This document shows, piece by piece, positions 15,774-23,705 of a stretch of DNA of 64,000 nucleotides. This stretch comes from JAJAZB01 sp964244295. Its GTDB lineage: Bacteria > Bacteroidota > Bacteroidia > Cytophagales > Spirosomataceae. A program made the translations under genes and the position numbers. The stretch spans positions 124,001 through 188,000 of the forward strand of contig CAXTIG010000007.1 of assembly GCA_964244295.1 (NCBI GenBank), read 5' to 3'. Below the pieces are notes generated by a model. That model worked only from the letters and a program-made list of their open reading frames with translations. It did not search any database and was not told where the DNA came from. Within the stretch, counting starts at the first letter, position 1; each line of letters starts with the position of its first letter.

Positions 15774-18652
15774 CGGAGCAGGGTGATTTTTTTCAGAACC
15801 GTGCCTTCCGCCCTTTCCACCCGCAGCAGGTACAGCCCCGCCGGGTAGGCCGATACGTCGAGTTCGTGGCGGTGGGTGCCGGGCGGCGCGTCGAGGAGGC
15901 GCAGTAGTTTTCCCGTCGCGTCGCGCAACGTAACCGCCCGGACGGTCGCCGTGGCGGGCCAATCGACCGTGACCGAACGCGTGGCGGGATTGGGATACAC
16001 CCGCACGTCGGCGGCTTCGTCTTCCAGGCCCGTGGGTAACGGCACGATGGTAAACGCGCCGCTGACGGCCTGGATGCTGGAACTGAGGGTGCTGGCAATG
16101 CCGATTTTGTAGTCGCTGGCTTCGGGCAGGTTGGCGGGGATGGTCCAGGAAAACTGCCCGTTGCTGGGGGTAGATGCCGTGATGGTTTGCACGGGGGTGT
16201 TGCTGGTTCCGCGCAACAGGGCAATCAGCACGGGTTCGTCGAGGTTGTCGGTCCAGGTGATGCGTTGGGTGGTGGTCATCATCCACTTGTCGCCGGCGGC
16301 GGGGGCGCTGAGGCGAAGGTAAGGCTGTTCTTTCCGAATCACCCGAATATCGAGCAGGTAGGTGCCTTTTTCCCCGGCGTTGTAGGGCGCGACTTTAAAA
16401 ATCAGGCTTCCCCCGTTGCTGAGGGCAATTTTGTCGTTCACTTCATTCACGCTCACGTCGAAGGCTTCGGAGTAACTCCCGCTGCCCGCTTTGTAACTAA
16501 AAACCACGTCGCCCGAATAGGTTTTGCCGTTGCCGCTGTTGTCGCTGTCGTGAACGCGGGCGGTGACTTCGTAGAGGAAGCCACCGGGCAGGTCGAGTTT
16601 AAAAAAGTCGAGGTCCGTCCCCACGTGCAGGTTGGTGCCCTCGGTGTTGACCGGGGCCGAATTGCCGGAAAACGAAACGGGCAGGGATGCCGCCTGGTTT
16701 TCCCGGTCGTTGACCTCGAAGCGGTCGGCCAGCAGCGGCGGGGTCGCCACGACGACCCGCAACAGGTTCGGGTACGTCGTACTCCCGTCGGTGCGGGCGG
16801 CGAGCACGTAAAACGACGTGCCGCTTTTGGGTTTGTAAACCGGGGCCAGCAGGTACGTGCCGGGGGCCACGTCGAGCCTCGTGGTGTTGTATACCAGCGG
16901 ATTCGTAAAGGTTTTGTTCGCCCCCAGCGACAGCGACCGGTTCTCGATTTCCTTCACAAAATTGCCTTCCAGGTCGTACAGCCGCACGCTCAGGTCGCCC
17001 TCAAAGGGGGTGGTGCCAAAGTTGGCAATGTTGAAGGTGACATCGACCGCCGAATTCTGGTACATTGGGCTGCTGCTCACCCGGAGCGGGGTGCCGTACA
17101 TCGTCAGGTCGGCTTCGACCGGTGCCACCTGAATTTTTACCGGGTTTTCAAAACCGGCTTTGTTGAGCAATTGCCATTCTTTCCCGGTTTCGCGAAAGTA
17201 CGCCGCCACGACGTACTCGCCTTCGGAGAGAAACAGCTTTTTCTGGGTGAAGGTCAGGTCGTTGACGTACACATTCCCGGCGGAGAGCGTGTAGTTGGTC
17301 AGGGGTTGCCCCACGAAGCTGATGAAGTCGAGGTCTTTGTCGAAAAGCGCCACGGCGTAATCCCCCTGAAACGACGCGGTTCCCCGGTTGACGATGTTGA
17401 GGCTCACCGTCAGGTCATCGCCGAAATCGAGCGGCGTGGGGCTGATGGTCAGGCGTTTGTACACCTGTAAATTCGGCGTAGCCGTCACTCCGGCGGGTTG
17501 GATGCCGATGACCGCCCCCTGGCTACTGTTAAAACCCCCTTCTCCCCCTCCGGTACCCAGACTGCCGGGGTTCAGCGCCCGCAGGTTCATGTAGTTGTCG
17601 GAATTACCACCCCAGCCCCAGTTCATGTGAAAGAAGCTGTTGTCGTCGTAGCCGTCGCAGACAAACGAGTGGCCGCCGCCCGTGCCTTGTCCCCGGTATT
17701 GCAGGGGTCGTTTCGCATCGAGTTCTGTTTTCAAGAGCGCCGTCCAGGCGGCTTCCGAGTAGTCTTTTTTCTCGACGTACTTTGCGCTCGTGGCGTAGCC
17801 AAAATATTTTTTCAGCACGTTGCTGACCTGGGCCGTCGAGGCACTGCTGCCGCCGTTTTGACCGATGTCGTAATTCATGTCCAGGCTCACCCCGCAGTGG
17901 TACATCAGGGTAGCCACGGCGGTATTGCGGCTCGTGACCCGGTTGGGCATGGCTGCCCACTGGTAGGTGGTACTGCCAAAATCGGCGCTCAACCGCCCGT
18001 ATTTTTCGTGGACGTAGGAATAAATCCCCTGGCCGGTTTTGGGGTGGTTGTGGTATTTCATGAGTTGGGCCATCGCCGTCGCCACGCAGCCGCTCACCAC
18101 CCGGTTGCCGTCGTCGGCCGTTGCTTTTGGGTCTTGCGGGCACAAGTCGTTGTAGTAGGGCGACTGGTCCCAGCGGGTTGCCACGAGGGGGGCGACGGCG
18201 TTGTTGCCCGTCGTCCGGGCCACGGCGTTGCCGGGGTGCTCGATTTCCTGCCAGGCCTGCCGGATGTCTTCGTCGGCCCCAAAGCCTTTCTGCTGGATGT
18301 AGCCGATTTCCCTGGCCCGGTGCCAGAGGATTTTATTCAACTGAACCGGCACGTTTTCCGGGAAAAACCGGCTCTCCGTCGAATAGCCCAGGATGGGCAG
18401 GCAGGCATCGTCGGCGCTGACGATGACGTAACCGTTGCCCTTTTTTAGGTTAAACACGTAGTACCTCACCTTCCCATTGGGGGCGGTGTTTTTGGTGCTG
18501 AATTGAAGCTGGTTGGCGTCTGCCACGTAGCGGGAGAGGAACGCAACGGCCACGCGCGAGGCCCGCAGGCTGTCGATGGGCGTGGCGCAGAGCCGGTAAA
18601 GCGGAAGGGCGGCCAGCGTGAGGAGCAGGCTCAGGGCGTAGTGCTTTTTCAT
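15770..18652 (-). CDS. secreted C10-family (streptopain-like) cysteine peptidase with T9SS sorting domain
   Basis: 960 residues. Signal peptide (1-23), Spi-like propeptide (about 25-135) and C10 catalytic domain with nucleophile Cys-189 (SGCVATAMAQ) and His-328 (GGHSFVCDGYDD), followed by FHMNWGWGG. Then come repeated Ig/CARDB-like modules (about 380-640), a pre-peptidase-like region (LDFFKLDLPGGFLYEVTA) and a Ser/Thr-rich Ig-like module (WMMTTTQRITW). The last 80 residues (VRVYPNPATRSVTVDW...) form a type A type-IX-secretion sorting domain. It is therefore predicted to be exported to the surface or medium and to degrade protein. Confidence 0.94.
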   Translation of the reverse strand: MKKHYALSLLLTLAALPLYRLCATPIDSLRASRVAVAFLSRYVADANQLQFSTKNTAPNGKVRYYVFNLKKGNGYVIVSADDACLPILGYSTESRFFPENVPVQLNKILWHRAREIGYIQQKGFGADEDIRQAWQEIEHPGNAVARTTGNNAVAPLVATRWDQSPYYNDLCPQDPKATADDGNRVVSGCVATAMAQLMKYHNHPKTGQGIYSYVHEKYGRLSADFGSTTYQWAAMPNRVTSRNTAVATLMYHCGVSLDMNYDIGQNGGSSASTAQVSNVLKKYFGYATSAKYVEKKDYSEAAWTALLKTELDAKRPLQYRGQGTGGGHSFVCDGYDDNSFFHMNWGWGGNSDNYMNLRALNPGSLGTGGGEGGFNSSQGAVIGIQPAGVTATPNLQVYKRLTISPTPLDFGDDLTVSLNIVNRGTASFQGDYAVALFDKDLDFISFVGQPLTNYTLSAGNVYVNDLTFTQKKLFLSEGEYVVAAYFRETGKEWQLLNKAGFENPVKIQVAPVEADLTMYGTPLRVSSSPMYQNSAVDVTFNIANFGTTPFEGDLSVRLYDLEGNFVKEIENRSLSLGANKTFTNPLVYNTTRLDVAPGTYLLAPVYKPKSGTSFYVLAARTDGSTTYPNLLRVVVATPPLLADRFEVNDRENQAASLPVSFSGNSAPVNTEGTNLHVGTDLDFFKLDLPGGFLYEVTARVHDSDNSGNGKTYSGDVVFSYKAGSGSYSEAFDVSVNEVNDKIALSNGGSLIFKVAPYNAGEKGTYLLDIRVIRKEQPYLRLSAPAAGDKWMMTTTQRITWTDNLDEPVLIALLRGTSNTPVQTITASTPSNGQFSWTIPANLPEASDYKIGIASTLSSSIQAVSGAFTIVPLPTGLEDEAADVRVYPNPATRSVTVDWPATATVRAVTLRDATGKLLRLLDAPPGTHRHELDVSAYPAGLYLLRVERAEGTVLKKITLLR

Positions 18653-19045
18653 GGGAGAGGGGATGATTTCGCCGGGTTGAAGACAAATTTGGAGGTTAAT
18701 TTTTAGAAGTAAGCCCCCAGTTTCCAGGGTAAGCTTTCTCCGGTCGTGGATTTGATGGGCTGAACTGCGAAAACGGCCCGCTGAAGCGTTCCTTCCTGAA
18801 TCCGGAGAACGGATAAAAATCTCCGGGCAAACCTGTCCTTCTTTTTTTGAAAACGCGCAACCGTTTGAAAGAAACCGGGCGTAGTACCCGTTTATCAGCC
18901 CCTGATTTTAATCAGGGGCAAGCGGGAATCGGGGGCAGATTGAGAACCGTTTCAACGGCACCTCGTCGAAAATTACTCGACCTGGGCTGGCAGCGTGTGC
19001 TTTTTCGGTGAATCGGGCGGCGGGGGAAATCTCCGGTCGTTACCC
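18653..19045. other. intergenic stretch with one palindrome
   Basis: About 390 bases upstream of the C10 gene and downstream of pheS. It contains a 10-bp-arm palindrome GCCCCTGATT/AATCAGGGGC at 18898-18919. No gene seen; the C10 promoter should be near 18653-18720, but no clean TAnnTTTG box was found. Confidence 0.5.
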
Positions 19046-19084
19046 TAAAAAAATTCCCCCGGTGAAGCTTCGCCGGGGGAATTG
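19046..19084 (-). terminator. rho-independent terminator of pheS
   Basis: AATTCCCCCGG / CCGGGGGAATT stem (19052-19083) followed on the minus strand by a T run (plus-strand A run 19047-19053), 43 bases after the pheS stop. Confidence 0.85.
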
Positions 19085-19126
19085 AGGGAATTGAAGTCCG
19101 GGGCAAGGGCCGACGAACGGGTGAAT

Positions 19127-20185
19127 TTACTGGCTGAACTGCTGCAAAAACCGCACGTCGTTTTCCGAGTACAGCCGCAAATCGCGGATGCGGTACTTGA
19201 GCATGGCAATTCGCTCGATGCCCATGCCGAAGGCGAAGCCGGTGTATTTTTTGGAGTCAATGCCGCAGTTGTCGAGTACCTGCGGGTCGACCATGCCGGA
19301 GCCGAGAATTTCCACCCATCCCGTGCCTTTACAGACATTCTGCGAACCGCCGCACATCCGGCAACCGCCGGGCCGGTGCATCTCGCAAGAAATATCCATC
19401 TCTGCGCTGGGTTCGGTAAACGGAAAATAGGAAGGGCGGAAACGCACCTGGGTTTCAGGACCGAACAATTCTTTCGCGAAGTGGTACAGCGTGTCTTTCA
19501 AATCGCGGAAGCTCACGTTTTCGGCCACGTACAGCCCTTCGACCTGGTGGAAAAAGCAGTGCGCCCGCGCCGAGATGGCCTCGTTGCGGTACACCCGCCC
19601 CGGCATGATGCTACGAATGGGCGGCGGCTGGCGCTCCATCAGCCGGATTTGCACCGTCGAGGTGTGGGTGCGAAGCAGGATATCGTCTTCCTTCGTGTCG
19701 GGAGTCGCTTTTTTGATAAAAAAGGTGTCCTGCATTTCCCGCGCCGGGTGGTCTCTCGGAAAGTTGAGGGCGGTAAAATTGTACCAATCCGTCTCGATTT
19801 CCGGCCCCTCGACCACATTGAAGCCCATCCGCTCAAAAATCTCGACGATGCGCTGGCGGGTAAGCGTGAGCGGGTGAATCGTGCCCATTCCGTTGGAAAT
19901 GGTGGGCAGGGTCAGATCCATTGCCGGAGCATCGGCGGCTCCGTTCTGGCTTTCGATTCTTTCCTGAAAAAGCGCAAATTTTTCCTGCGCTGCATTTTTG
20001 AGGGCATTCAATTCCTGCCCCATCGCCCGGCGATCGTCGGCGGGTAAAGTCTTCAACTCATCGAACAACTCGGCAATCACGCCTTTCCGGCCTACGTAGG
20101 CCAGCCTAAATTGCTCCAGTTGGTCGGGTGATTCGATGGCAAACGCCGCCACCTGTTGCTGGATTGTTTCCACTTTCGCTCTCAT
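19127..20185 (-). CDS. pheS: phenylalanyl-tRNA synthetase alpha subunit
   Basis: 352 residues from the ATG at 20185. An N-terminal coiled-coil tRNA-binding arm is followed by a class II synthetase core: motif 1 region HPAREMQDTFFI, motif 2 RNEAISARAHCFFHQVEG and motif 3 GFAFGMGIERIAMLKY. With the beta subunit (not in this window) it charges tRNA-Phe. A longer start at 20239 would add 18 residues not expected in PheS and would lie upstream of the likely -7 box, so 20185 is preferred. Confidence 0.97.
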   Translation of the reverse strand: MRAKVETIQQQVAAFAIESPDQLEQFRLAYVGRKGVIAELFDELKTLPADDRRAMGQELNALKNAAQEKFALFQERIESQNGAADAPAMDLTLPTISNGMGTIHPLTLTRQRIVEIFERMGFNVVEGPEIETDWYNFTALNFPRDHPAREMQDTFFIKKATPDTKEDDILLRTHTSTVQIRLMERQPPPIRSIMPGRVYRNEAISARAHCFFHQVEGLYVAENVSFRDLKDTLYHFAKELFGPETQVRFRPSYFPFTEPSAEMDISCEMHRPGGCRMCGGSQNVCKGTGWVEILGSGMVDPQVLDNCGIDSKKYTGFAFGMGIERIAMLKYRIRDLRLYSENDVRFLQQFSQ

Positions 20186-20190
20186 GCCCG

Positions 20191-20198
20191 CAAAAGTA
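20191..20198 (-). promoter_or_regulatory. possible pheS -7 box
   Basis: TACTTTTG on the minus strand, 5 bases before the ATG. It fits TAnnTTTG, but no well-spaced -33 TTG is present; if used, the mRNA would be nearly leaderless. Confidence 0.4.
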
Positions 20199-20481
20199 AG
20201 AGTTCGGGGGCAAACTGGCACTGCGTGGGAATAGGGCATTCGTCGGTGCTGGTGCTATCCCCTGAGCCTTCGTGGTTTGTTCAAAAAGTGCGGACACCAA
20301 ATCTGATTTTCCTCCTCCCACCCTTTACCAACGATTCCGGAAGGAGTACGTAAAAATACCTGTTTTTGAAATCGCGTGAATTCACGCTAAAAAACGACTC
20401 GGCGCGGTGGTTGCTTTGTATCGTCAAAACAGGCAAGCCAACTGGCTTCCAGTAACATCCCTCTCTCAAACAGAAAAAATT

Positions 20482-20877
20482 ATGACGGCTTTATCCACCT
20501 TTTCCCCTTTTGTCGCTCCATTTATCGACGACCAGAATTTTTCCCTGCCCGTGTACGATCGTACCCACCGGGAGGTAGCCGTCAACGAAGTCGTCATGAT
20601 TGAAGGCGATGGGAACTACGCTCTGTTTTACTTCAGTAGCGGCAAAAAGCTGATGGTTTCCAAGACGTTGAAGGAATACGAAACGCTGCTGGGACAGCAC
20701 AGTTTCGTCCGAATCCACAAGTCCTACCTCATCAACATGCACCACCTCAAGGAGTACGACGACCGCCACGAAGAAGTGGTCGTGCTCAAAAACGGGTTTA
20801 AGGTGGAAGTGGCCCGCCGTCGCAAAAAAGAATTTCAGGTCATCGCCGAATCCTTCTTCCGGCGTATGGCCAGCTAA
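20482..20877 (+). CDS. stand-alone LytTR DNA-binding protein
   Basis: 131 residues from the ATG at 20482. The core (VNEVVMIEGDGNYALFYFSSGK ... FVRIHKSYLINMHHLKEY) is a LytTR domain, a beta-rich DNA-binding fold, without a receiver domain or membrane segment. Such short LytTR proteins are common in Bacteroidota and probably act as transcription factors. An in-frame upstream start at 20407 adds 25 residues without domain support. The neighbours (three minus-strand barrel genes) could be targets, but nothing proves it. Confidence 0.88.
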   Translation: MTALSTFSPFVAPFIDDQNFSLPVYDRTHREVAVNEVVMIEGDGNYALFYFSSGKKLMVSKTLKEYETLLGQHSFVRIHKSYLINMHHLKEYDDRHEEVVVLKNGFKVEVARRRKKEFQVIAESFFRRMAS

Positions 20878-20935
20878 GTTCACCCGTGGGTGAACCAGTT
20901 TTCAAAGTCTTTAGTGGTTAGGTGAATTGTCGGAA

Positions 20936-20970
20936 TAGCGATGGGTCCTGCCCACCGCTATTTTTGTTTT
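20936..20970 (+). terminator. terminator after the LytTR gene
   Basis: Stem TAGCG-GGG / CCC-CGCTA with small bulges, followed by TTTTTGTTTTT. A smaller hairpin GTTCACCC-GT-GGGTGAAC sits right after the stop codon (20879-20896). Confidence 0.72.
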
Positions 20971-20971
20971 T

Positions 20972-21020
20972 GGAGGGAAGCAGGAGGGTCACGCTGAGCG
21001 TGACCCTCCTGCTTCCCTCC
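20972..21020. repeat. 49-bp near-continuous palindrome (24-bp arms)
   Basis: Arms 20972-20995 and 20997-21020 are exact complements with a single G between. It lies between convergent genes, 12 bases from the end of the minus-strand barrel gene, and may terminate that gene. A palindrome without a loop would extrude as a cruciform. Confidence 0.88.
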
Positions 21021-21031
21021 TTCTCGCTTCT

Positions 21032-21712
21032 TCACAAAATCTCAAACCCCAACGTCGCCTGAAATAGGTTGAGTTTCCGTGAAAACTGTCCATTGGCCGA
21101 ACCCAGGTCTACATCAACGACTTTCTTCACGTTGCCCTCGTAGCGAACATCGAAGTTGAGCCGACCAAAATCGAGGCCTACCCCGACCTGATACCCCAAC
21201 GCGGCGGTTTTAAAGACATCGTCCGCGTTTTGGCCGGAATACTGATCGAGCGTAGTTTTAAGGTTACCGTTGTCGGAAAGATTGAAGGAAGCCACCGGCC
21301 CCAGGTTAAGGCGCAAAACTTCGCCAATCCGTACCCCCACCAGCACCGGCACGTCGAGGTTCGTGAAGCGCACGTTAAGGTCTTGAACGGAGGTATTCTG
21401 GTTGTCACGGAGCACTTGAAAACGGCCCCCTTTCTGGGAAAGCACCGCCTCGGGCTGAATGAAAAACTTGTTGCCGAAACGCAAAAACACGCCTCCGATG
21501 GCTCCGACCTGATCCTTGTTGACGCTCTCGATGAAGGCTCCCCCCGAACTGAAGTTGTAACGGTCTCCTTTCAATTGCGACAAATTGGCCCCGGCTTTGA
21601 TCCCGAAGGCAAACCCATCGCGCTGGCCTAGTTGCGCCTGGGCAGGTTGTACGCACAAAATTGCTCCCGTCAGTGCAGCAAACAGCGCGGATTTTTGCAG
21701 GTTAATTTTCAT
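21032..21712 (-). CDS. PorT-like outer-membrane beta-barrel protein (paralogue 1)
   Basis: 226 residues. Signal peptide ending AQAQ, then a small beta-barrel of the OMP_b-brl_2/PorT class: FGIKAGANLSQLKGD near the start, FFIQPEAVLSQKGG and GVRIGEVLRLNLGPVASF in the middle, and ATLGFEIL at the end. It is the last of three tandem homologues (see 21814-22689 and 22808-23509), all keeping the KAGANLS, QPE..SQKGG and LGP motifs. Each of the other two is followed by its own hairpin, so the copies may be transcribed separately. Function unknown. Confidence 0.85.
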   Translation of the reverse strand: MKINLQKSALFAALTGAILCVQPAQAQLGQRDGFAFGIKAGANLSQLKGDRYNFSSGGAFIESVNKDQVGAIGGVFLRFGNKFFIQPEAVLSQKGGRFQVLRDNQNTSVQDLNVRFTNLDVPVLVGVRIGEVLRLNLGPVASFNLSDNGNLKTTLDQYSGQNADDVFKTAALGYQVGVGLDFGRLNFDVRYEGNVKKVVDVDLGSANGQFSRKLNLFQATLGFEIL

Positions 21713-21756
21713 GATGAATTGATTTGAGTAATGAAGCCGTGACCCGGCTTTTCCCT

Positions 21757-21794
21757 TAAAAACAAAAAAGCGTACCGCCTGAAAGCGGTACGCT
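21757..21794 (-). terminator. terminator of barrel paralogue 2
   Basis: Stem AGCGTACCGC / GCGGTACGCT (21769-21794) followed on the minus strand by TTTTTTGTTTTT. Confidence 0.85.
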
Positions 21795-21813
21795 GAGGTA
21801 GTAGCCCGGTAAA

Positions 21814-22689
21814 TTACAAAAACTTAAAGCCGATGGTCGCCTGCCAGAGGTTGGATTTAGACAGGAACTGGCCCTGATTGCTGGGGTTCACGAAATCAAT
21901 ACGGATGGCATCGCGCACATTGCCTTCGTAGCGGACGTCGAGAACAAGTTTGCCCAAATCAAGCCCTACGCCGGCCTGATAGCCGATGAGTCCTTTTCGG
22001 AAATAATCCTGGTCGCTGGTGTATTGGTCGAACGTGTCGCCCAGATTGCCGTTGTCCGACGTGCGGAAGGAGATAACCGGCCCAACGTTGATGCGGAATA
22101 CATTAGCCAGTTTCACCCCTACTAACACGGGAAAGTCGATGTTTGAGAATTTAATGTCCACCTCCCTGGAGTTGACGGTGCCGCCCGTGCTGCCCACAAT
22201 GTACCGTCCACCTTTCTGAGAGAACATGATCTCCGGTTGCAGGAAAATCGTTCGTCCTATCCGGAAGAAGCCCCCCGCCGCCAGTCCCCAGGCGCGGGCA
22301 TCGCTGCGAGACAGGTCGAAGGCGTTTCCATTTTGAATGGAAAGGGCCTGATACCGTAATTCCGAGAGATTGGCTCCGGCTTTCAAACCAAAGGTGAAAA
22401 ACGGATCGGCGTTGCCATCATCACGACGGCGGGTCGTTGAATAACTCTCGTTCGGATTGGTTGTCGCGTAGGCATCGGTACGGGTTGTGGTGTAGGTGCT
22501 CGCCGGGGCTGCCGTTTGGTACGTAGTGGTCGTCGTCGTTGAGGTACTCGTGACTGAATCGGGCGTGGCGACGCGGTAGTTCGTTGTGCTGGTCGTGTTG
22601 GTACTGTCTTGCGCCATCGCCGCGAACGCGTAAGCGGTAGCAACCACCAGGGCCGCCGAGGCAAGTAGGGTAATGAGAATCTTTTTCAT
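21814..22689 (-). CDS. PorT-like barrel protein with Thr-rich N-terminal linker (paralogue 2)
   Basis: 291 residues from the ATG at 22689. Signal peptide to about residue 26, then a low-complexity Ser/Thr-rich stretch of about 65 residues (TSTSTTTTTTYQT region), then the same barrel as its neighbours (FGLKAGANLSELRYQ, LQPEIMFSQKGG, ATIGFKFL). The linker explains the greater length compared with paralogues 1 and 3. Such linkers are often O-glycosylated in Bacteroidota, but the typical D-S/T-hydrophobic sequon is not frequent here. The 22749 start gives a non-signal N-terminus and was rejected. Confidence 0.83.
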   Translation of the reverse strand: MKKILITLLASAALVVATAYAFAAMAQDSTNTTSTTNYRVATPDSVTSTSTTTTTTYQTAAPASTYTTTRTDAYATTNPNESYSTTRRRDDGNADPFFTFGLKAGANLSELRYQALSIQNGNAFDLSRSDARAWGLAAGGFFRIGRTIFLQPEIMFSQKGGRYIVGSTGGTVNSREVDIKFSNIDFPVLVGVKLANVFRINVGPVISFRTSDNGNLGDTFDQYTSDQDYFRKGLIGYQAGVGLDLGKLVLDVRYEGNVRDAIRIDFVNPSNQGQFLSKSNLWQATIGFKFL

Positions 22690-22748
22690 TGGGTTGATTT
22701 GTTGATGAGTGGTTTTCGTAGAATGAATCCGTTTGGTAGAAAGCTCCA

Positions 22749-22784
22749 AGAAAAAAGCGTGCCTTTTTTACAAAAAGCACGCTT
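22749..22784 (-). terminator. terminator of barrel paralogue 3
   Basis: Stem AAGCGTGC / GCACGCTT (22755-22784), with a T run on the minus strand past 22755. Confidence 0.8.
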
Positions 22785-22807
22785 CAGATAGCACCAGAGC
22801 CTTTTCC

Positions 22808-23509
22808 TTAAAAAATTCGCCACCCTAACGTCACTTGCCAGAGGTTATTTTTTTGGTTAAACTGGGTATTTTCTGCCCCATACCCCAACGAAAGCGACGA
22901 CACTTCGGAGAGCGCTCCCTCGTAGCGTACGTCGAGGCTCAACGAACCGATGTCTAAACCACCCCCCACCTGATAGCCGTAAAAAGCTTTTTGAAACGCA
23001 TCGTTGGCGCTGCCCGACGTGTACTGCTGAAGGGCCTGCGACAGCGTTTGGTTGGTGCCCACCACAAACGAAGCCATCGGGCCGGCATTGACCCGGATGG
23101 GGCCGAGTTTCAGACCAACCAGCACGGGCACGTCGATGGTCGTCAATTTTACCTTCACCAGATCGCTCACATCCTGGCCGTTGTAGTACACTTTAAAGGC
23201 TCCACCCTTGCTCGATACCACCGCTTCGGGTTGGAGGTAGAGCGTCCGCCCGAAGCGCATCCAGATTCCCCCGGCCAGCCCGGTGCGGCTTTCGTAGCTT
23301 TCGCTCAGGTTGTCGCGTAACGTTTGCCCGTTGTAGTTGATCTGCGGCATTCCGTTGCCGTTGAGTCGTGCCGTAAAAAAGTCGCCGGTTTTTAGTTGCG
23401 AAAGATTTAGCCCGCCTTTCAGCCCGAAGGCAAACGCACTCCGTCGTTGCGCCCAGAGCGATGAAGTACCGAGCAGCAGGAACACCAAAATGAACAGGGA
23501 TTTTTTCAT
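22808..23509 (-). CDS. PorT-like outer-membrane barrel protein (paralogue 3)
   Basis: 233 residues from the ATG at 23509. Signal peptide ending SLWAQ, then FGLKGGLNLSQLKTG, LQPEAVVSSKGG, VGLKLGPIRVNAGP and VTLGWRIF at the end, matching the two barrel genes downstream. The 5' end faces radA divergently (gap about 200 bases). The three tandem copies appear to come from duplication with divergence. Confidence 0.84.
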   Translation of the reverse strand: MKKSLFILVFLLLGTSSLWAQRRSAFAFGLKGGLNLSQLKTGDFFTARLNGNGMPQINYNGQTLRDNLSESYESRTGLAGGIWMRFGRTLYLQPEAVVSSKGGAFKVYYNGQDVSDLVKVKLTTIDVPVLVGLKLGPIRVNAGPMASFVVGTNQTLSQALQQYTSGSANDAFQKAFYGYQVGGGLDIGSLSLDVRYEGALSEVSSLSLGYGAENTQFNQKNNLWQVTLGWRIF

Positions 23510-23705
23510 GGAATACAAACCGGGGGTAGGTTCTGGAAACCGGCTCGCGACCATAACGTCACAAGCGCCGTGCCACTTGTATACGAAGGAGGAAAAGCGG
23601 GTGATTCAGTGTAACTTTAACAACTGTTAACCGGGTTGCTTGCGGGCTATCGAACACCAATTACCGCCCGCCTTGCAACCCGCAACTACCTTCCAATCAC
23701 CAAGC

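Noticed and set aside
16187..17470. 427-codon plus-strand frame opposite the C10 peptidase gene
   Set aside because: No domains, and the minus strand has signal peptide, catalytic residues and T9SS domain.
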